Part shown: positions 59,924 through 64,000 of the stretch, piece after piece | How positions within the stretch are numbered: position 1 is the stretch's first letter | Layout of the letters: every line of letters starts with the position of its first letter | Assembly (NCBI RefSeq): GCF_029581195.1 | Contig: NZ_CP120737.1 | Span: 186,001 to 250,000, forward strand | Direction of reading: 5' to 3' | Length of the DNA stretch: 64,000 nucleotides | Source: Solwaraspora sp. WMMD791 | GTDB taxonomy: Bacteria > Actinomycetota > Actinomycetes > Mycobacteriales > Micromonosporaceae | Notes under the pieces: model-generated | What the model saw: only the letters and a program-made list of their open reading frames with translations | Told to the model about the DNA's origin: nothing | Database searches by the model: none | Made by a program: the position numbers and the translations under genes

Positions 59924-61261
59924 TCAGCTCGCCGTGCAGGTGGGGGTCATGCCGGTTCCGCTGCCGTTGCCTTGGAAACCGAACTCGGTGACCTGGCCGG
60001 GGGTGAGCCGGCCGTTGTAGCTGACGTTGGTGAATCGGACGGCACCGGTGTTGCCACTGGCGGTGGCGTTCCAGGTGTTGGTGACGCTGGCGCCGCCGGG
60101 CAGGGTCATGGCGACGGTCCAGCCGTTGGTGCCGCCGGAGCCGGCGGTGACGCGGACGGTGGCGACGAAGCCGCCGGTCCAGGAGTTCAGGGAGACGGTG
60201 GCGGTGCAGCCGCCGTTGCCGGGCGGCGGCGTGGTCGGGCCGGGCGGGGGAGTCGTGGGCCCCGGCGGCGGGGTGGTCGGGCCGGGCGGGGGAGTGGTCG
60301 GCCCGGGCTGGCCGCCCTGGAACTGGGAGAAGAACTGCCAGATCTCGCGCTTGGTCCAGGTGTTGACGCCACTTTCGTTGTAGGTGCCGTCCACCGGGCC
60401 GGGCATGTGGCCGTTGTCGTACGCGGCCCACTGGACCGGGTACCCGGCGCGGCAGCCCGAGTAGGCGGTGGTGATGTGGGTCCGGCTGCCCTGCGCGGGT
60501 TCCCGTGGGCTCTGCTGGGCGCAGCCGTTGTTGCGCACGAACGTGTCCCGCAGCGAGCGGCCCATCGAGATGGGCAGGACGTTGTCGGTGATGCCGTGCA
60601 GGCCGAAGTAGGCTACGGGCTGGGTGCCGCCGCTGCAGCCGCTGATCAGCCCGCCGGAGATGACCGCGACCGCCCGGATCTGGTTCGGCCGGGCGCAGGC
60701 GAGCGCGTAGCTCATCCCGCCGCCCCAACTGAAGCCGAGAGAGAAGCGCTGCGTCGTGTCCACGCAGAGATCGCTCTCGATTCGCTAAACCATGTTGTCG
60801 AAGAAGATGACGTCCTCGCCGCCGTTGTTGGCCCAGCCGTTGCCGAGGCCCTGCGGTGCGACCAGGATGGCGCTGTTGTTCGACTGCTCCAGCTGACCGT
60901 AGTAGGACCAGGCGGCGCCACTGGTGCCGCCGGAGTCGATCTCGTTGGCGGTGCCGCCGCGCCAGTGGTACGCGAAGATCAGCCGGTACTGGCGGGTGTT
61001 GTCGTAGTTGGCGGGTAGCCGCAGGATGAAGCTACGGTTCGTGCCGTTGCTCTGGATCGTGTGGGTCCCGTTCCGCAGCGTCGGCGTACGGCCGCATCCG
61101 GCGCTCGCGGCGGCGATGCCGACGTCGGCGGCCGACACGGCGGATCCGGCGCTGGTGGTCTCTGCGCTGGCGGAACCGCCGACGAGTGTCATGCCGCCTG
61201 CGGTGATCGCGAGTACCGCCGCGAGCGCGACGGGCCCGGCGGTGGAACGAATTCTTGACAT
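59924..61261 (-). pseudogene. Secreted CE1/PHB-depolymerase-like esterase with CBM2, broken by an in-frame TAG
   Basis: The reading frame begins at ATG 61261 (AAGGGAG 5 nt upstream) with a signal peptide (ALAAVLAITAGGMTLV), continues through FILRLPANYDNTRQYRLIFAYHWRGG, and meets TAG at 60785-60787 directly after FFDNMV. The same frame then continues RIESDLCVDTTQRFSLGFSWGGGMSYALACARP, which holds the catalytic Ser (GFSWGGG), to a fourfold PGPTTPP linker and a C-terminal cellulose-binding CBM2 (about 95 residues, WTGGFVATVRV, NGWTVAM). Intact homologues read straight through this point, so one nonsense change disrupts it. Only a start at GTG 60763 could give the C-terminal half, without signal peptide. 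Likely former substrate: acetylated or feruloylated plant polymers. Confidence 0.85.
60217..60309 (-). repeat. Repeats coding for the PGPTTPP linker
   Basis: A run of four near-identical 21-nt units encodes PGPTTPP in the linker between the esterase and CBM2 parts. It is a coding Pro/Thr linker typical of secreted actinomycete glycanases, prone to length changes. Confidence 0.8.
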
Positions 61262-61698
61262 CGCAACTCCCTTGCCTGATCAGGCACGAATGGGTGGATG
61301 TGGATGACGACGTGGTGCGCTGGCCGTCGGTCGGCGGGCTGGCTGGCTGGTCGGCGAGCGGTGGTGGTCGCGCCGGCCCGAGGGCGGACAGCATCCCTAC
61401 TCGACGCCCGGCAGGCCCTGGGGCGGACGCCCGGATCCGCAGGGTCTGGCAGATGGCTCGCCCGGTGAGCCATGGACCCGTTCCCGTCAGCCATCGATTG
61501 TGATCGATAACACTGGGTTCGTCAAGCTGGGTCGGGCCGGCTGCGGGCCGGGTCCGCCAGGGAAGTCGCTCGACCGCCCTGGAGCGCCGTGAGCGCTAAC
61601 ATCCGCAGCCCGGAGACGCCGGTCACGGTGGGTTTGGTCGGCCCGCCCTGGGGCAGATGAGTCGACTGGACACCCTACGCGAGTGAAAGGAGCCGAAA
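61262..61698. other. Intergenic region, divergent esterase and PfpI genes
   Basis: About 435 bp without a convincing gene. Two ATCGAT boxes (61493-61498 and 61503-61508) lie in tandem 10 bp apart, the second inside GTGATCGATAAC, a palindromic pattern like a LacI-family site. They lie about 190 bp upstream of the PfpI-like gene and 230 bp upstream of the esterase start; a regulatory role is unproven. Confidence 0.3.
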
Positions 61699-62247
61699 AT
61701 GGCAACGACACTGCAGGGCAAGCGAGTCGCTTTCCTGGCCACCGACGGGGTCGAGGAGGTCGAGTACACCCAGCCGCGTGAGGCGGTCGAGGCGGCCGGC
61801 GCCGCAGTCGAACTCGTGTCGATAAAGTCGGGCGAGATCCAGGCCTTCAACCACCTGAACAAGTCGAAGACGTACCCGGTGGACGTCACTGCGGACAAGG
61901 CGGACCCGGAGTCCTACGACGCGCTGGTGCTGCCCGGCGGGGTGGCGAACCCGGACTTTCTCCGGGCCGACCCCGACGCGGTCGGCTTCGTCCGGGCGTT
62001 CTTCACCGCCGGCAAGCCGGTGGGCGCGATCTGTCACGGGCCGTGGACGATGATCGATGCCGAGGTGGTACGGGGACGCACCCTCACCTCCTGGCCGAGC
62101 CTGCGCACCGACCTGACCAACGCGGGGGCGACCTGGGTCGACGCCGAATGCCACGTGGACAACGGACTGGTCACCAGCCGTAAGCCCGACGACCTGCCGG
62201 CGTTCTGCGCCAAGCTCGTGGAGGAGATCGCCGAAGGCAGGCACTGA
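61699..62247 (+). CDS. DJ-1/PfpI-family protein (type 1 glutamine amidotransferase-like)
   Basis: A 182-residue protein of the DJ-1/PfpI superfamily. It opens GKRVAFLATDGVEEVEYTQPREAVEAAGA, with the conserved Glu in GVEEVEY, and has VLPGGVANPDFLRADP and the nucleophile elbow AICHGPW with Cys at about 114. Such proteins act as glyoxalase III/deglycase or stress hydrolases. AAAGGAG precedes ATG 61699. Single gene, with a 15-bp hairpin directly after its stop. Confidence 0.9.
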   Translation: MATTLQGKRVAFLATDGVEEVEYTQPREAVEAAGAAVELVSIKSGEIQAFNHLNKSKTYPVDVTADKADPESYDALVLPGGVANPDFLRADPDAVGFVRAFFTAGKPVGAICHGPWTMIDAEVVRGRTLTSWPSLRTDLTNAGATWVDAECHVDNGLVTSRKPDDLPAFCAKLVEEIAEGRH

Positions 62248-62287
62248 GTGGCGGGTACGGGCGCGCCGTTGAGCCCGTACCCGCCAC
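62248..62287 (+). terminator. Perfect 15-bp hairpin after the PfpI gene
   Basis: GTGGCGGGTACGGGC (62248-62262) and its exact complement (62273-62287) start right after the TGA, with a 10-nt loop. A very strong terminator between convergent genes. Confidence 0.8.
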
Positions 62288-62297
62288 TGCGCCCGCG

Positions 62298-62332
62298 GGT
62301 GCGTCGGACCGCTACGGGCGGTCCGACGCACC
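62298..62332 (-). terminator. 14-bp hairpin at the end of aceB
   Basis: GGTGCGTCGGACCG (62298-62311) pairs with 62319-62332; the stop codon of malate synthase lies in the 7-nt loop. It probably terminates the aceA-aceB transcript. Confidence 0.65.
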
Positions 62333-63916
62333 GACGGGGGACAGGTGCCGGGCGTACGCCTCGGTGGTGAAGAACGCCGGCAGGTCCTCGCCGAGCGCCG
62401 TCTCCTCGACGATCCGGGCCGCCGCCTCGGCCCGGTCGCGGTCCGGGCCGTCACGCCCGTCGACCAGGTCGGCCAGCTCCTCGGCCAGGATCGACCGGAC
62501 CAGGTCGGTGGTGACGCAGCCGCCGTCGGCCAGCGGGGTGCCGTGCTGGCACCACTGCCACACCTGACAGCGGGCGATCTCGGCGGTCGCCGCGTCCTCC
62601 ATCAGGTTCCACAGCGCCACCGCGCCGGCACCGCCCAGCCAGGCGTCGACGTACCGCAGCGCCACCGCGACGTTGGCGCGGACCCCGGCCGCGCTCACCT
62701 GGCCCGGGGTCTTGTCGACGGCGAGCAGGTCGGTCGCGGTCACCGCCACCTCGTCACGTAGCCGGTCGATCTGGTGCGGCCGGTCGCCGAGCACCGCGTC
62801 GAAGACCTCCCGGCAGGTCGGCACCAGACCTGGGTGGGCCACCCAGGAGCCGTCGAAGCCGTCGCCGGCTTCGCGCTGCTTGTCCGCCCGCACCTTGCCC
62901 AGCGCGGCCTCGTTGATCTGCGGGTCCCGGCTGGGAATGAAGGCGGCCATTCCGCCGATGGCGTGCGCGCCGCGCCGGTGGCAGGTCCGCACCAGCAGTT
63001 CGGTGTAGGCCCGCATGAACGGCACGGTCATGGTCACCTCGGCGCGGTCGGGCAGGACGAAGTCCGGCCACTGCCCGAAGTTCTTGATCACGCTGAAGAT
63101 GTAGTCCCACCGGCCGGCGTTCAGCCCGGCGGAGTGTTCCCGCAGTTCGTAGAGGATCTCCTCCATCTCGAACGCGGCGGTGATCGTCTCGATCAGCGTG
63201 GTCGCCCGGATGGTGCCCTGCGGCAGGCCAAGGTAGCGCTGGGCGAAGACGAACACGTCGTTCCACAGCCGCGCCTCGCGGTGGCTCTCCAGCTTCGGCA
63301 GGTAGAAGTACGGGCCGGCACCGGCGTCGAGCTGCCGGCGGGCACAGTGGAAGAAGTACAGCCCGAAGTCGACCAGGCTGGCCGAGATCGGCCGACCGTC
63401 GACCGCGATGCCCTTCTCCACCAGGTGCCAGCCGCGCGGGCGGACCACGATCGTGGCCAGTTCCTCGCCGAGGGCGTACCGCTTGCCCCGGTCGTCGGTG
63501 AAGTCGATCCGCCGGTCCAGGGCGTCCATCAGGTTGAGCTGCCCGCCGATGACGTTGCGCCAGGTCGGGCTGGTGGCGTCCTCGAAGTCGGCCAGCCACA
63601 CCTTCGCGCCCGAGTTCAACGCGTTGACGGTCATCTTCCGGTCGGTCGGCCCGGTGATCTCCACCCGCCGGTCGACCAGGCCGGGCGCGGCGGGCGCGAC
63701 CCGCCAGGACTCGTCGGCGCGGATCTGTGCGGTCTCCGGGAGGAAGTCCGGCAACTGGCCGGAGGCGTACCGGGCCCGTCGGGCCCGCCGGGTGTCCAGC
63801 AGCGCCACCCGCCGGGCGGCGAACTCGCCGTCCAGGGCGACCAGGAACTCCAGCGCCTCGGCAGTGAGCACTTCGTCGAACCGGTCGGCCATCGGGCCGA
63901 GAATCTCGTACCTCAC
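62312..63916 (-). CDS. aceB: Malate synthase A
   Basis: A 534-residue malate synthase condensing glyoxylate with acetyl-CoA in the glyoxylate shunt. Family signatures: [25 protein letters not shown] (about 95-120), [63 protein letters not shown] with the Mg-binding Glu, [12 protein letters not shown] and [12 protein letters not shown]; the catalytic Asp is in [21 protein letters not shown]. Length fits isoform A. GTG 63916 overlaps the aceA stop by 4 nt and GAGGAG lies 7 nt upstream, so the two shunt genes are one operon. Confidence 0.95.
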   Translation of the reverse strand: MRYEILGPMADRFDEVLTAEALEFLVALDGEFAARRVALLDTRRARRARYASGQLPDFLPETAQIRADESWRVAPAAPGLVDRRVEITGPTDRKMTVNALNSGAKVWLADFEDATSPTWRNVIGGQLNLMDALDRRIDFTDDRGKRYALGEELATIVVRPRGWHLVEKGIAVDGRPISASLVDFGLYFFHCARRQLDAGAGPYFYLPKLESHREARLWNDVFVFAQRYLGLPQGTIRATTLIETITAAFEMEEILYELREHSAGLNAGRWDYIFSVIKNFGQWPDFVLPDRAEVTMTVPFMRAYTELLVRTCHRRGAHAIGGMAAFIPSRDPQINEAALGKVRADKQREAGDGFDGSWVAHPGLVPTCREVFDAVLGDRPHQIDRLRDEVAVTATDLLAVDKTPGQVSAAGVRANVAVALRYVDAWLGGAGAVALWNLMEDAATAEIARCQVWQWCQHGTPLADGGCVTTDLVRSILAEELADLVDGRDGPDRDRAEAAARIVEETALGEDLPAFFTTEAYARHLSPVGASDRP

Positions 63917-64000
63917 GCGAACTGCTCCTCTTCGGTCGAGCCGCGTAGCGCGGTGGTCTCCGCGGCCGGGTTGAGCACGGTGCTGATCAGGTCGAAGTAG
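63913..64000 (-). CDS. aceA: Isocitrate lyase, C-terminal fragment (runs off the window)
   Basis: The last 28 codons read [28 protein letters not shown] and stop, the typical isocitrate lyase C-terminus ([11 protein letters not shown]-x-QF). The gene continues beyond 64000. The TGA overlaps the aceB GTG. The enzyme splits isocitrate to succinate and glyoxylate, providing the substrate of the next gene product. Confidence 0.88.
   Translation of the reverse strand, partial: YFDLISTVLNPAAETTALRGSTEEEQFA

Noticed and set aside
60217-60309. CRISPR-like or satellite repeat
   Set aside because: The units are contiguous, in frame and encode a Pro/Thr linker; no spacers.
60785-60787. TAG read as pyrrolysine or programmed recoding
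   Set aside because: No pyl genes or recoding element in view; a nonsense mutation or sequencing error is simpler.

Overview
The window is high-GC DNA with dense, often overlapping genes, many GTG/TTG starts and several secondary-metabolism regulators. This is what an actinomycete chromosome looks like, most likely a Micromonosporaceae member; the family is inference, no marker gene is present. Positions 1-2067 look like one end of an integrated element: a GntR regulator with a triple operator and a PP2C phosphatase lie against the 3' half of a tRNA-Val(CAC), followed by a strong terminator. Visibly less GC-rich stretches here and around 19-24.8 kb also hint at transfer.

Layout: 2.4-7.7 kb holds a GH43 glycosidase, an Old-Yellow-Enzyme/SDR fusion with a divergent TetR regulator, and a secreted three-repeat protein. 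8.2-19.0 kb is an acidic-polysaccharide locus: sugar isomerase, heparinase II/III-like lyase, DUF2264 protein, a DeoR/LacI-chimeric regulator, a hydroxyacid dehydrogenase, a sugar ABC importer without its own ATPase, and a YesL-like protein. 19.1-20.25 kb is a protease homologue that has lost catalytic residues. 20.6-23.5 kb is a three-gene cassette, ParA-like ATPase + SAP-like small protein + RAMA/CBS/HEPN protein, which I regard as the best candidate for an undescribed (probably defence) system. 23.6-26.7 kb holds two XRE regulators with two small coupled proteins.

26.65-34.1 kb is a compact class II lanthipeptide cluster: precursor peptide, LanM, ABC exporter without peptidase domain, a bicovalent BBE-type flavoprotein whose gene overlaps the exporter gene, and a divergent SARP activator. 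Between precursor and SARP gene lie four or five heptamers at an exact 11-bp period. 34.1-35.9 kb has a TetR/SDR pair with twin palindromic operators and a decayed glycosyltransferase remnant.

35.9-50.5 kb is a catabolic operon behind an XRE-cupin regulator: amidohydrolase, ribose-type ABC importer (one separate permease, one fused to the double ATPase), bicupin, HIBDH-like dehydrogenase, creatinase-like M24 protein, TPP-dependent E1 alpha/beta, an E2-like protein with no lipoyl domain, and an aldehyde dehydrogenase. The genes suggest deamination/hydrolysis of an imported nitrogenous compound followed by oxidation of the carbon chain; the substrate cannot be named from sequence.

50.9-64 kb carries a 1418-residue secreted GH59 enzyme, an MBL-fold hydrolase behind a 44-nt double palindrome, a large SARP-like regulator divergent from an alpha/beta hydrolase, a VapBC module, a secreted CE1-type esterase with CBM2 interrupted by an in-frame TAG, a DJ-1/PfpI protein, and the glyoxylate shunt genes aceB and the 3' end of aceA. 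No CRISPR array, rRNA operon or complete tRNA gene was seen.
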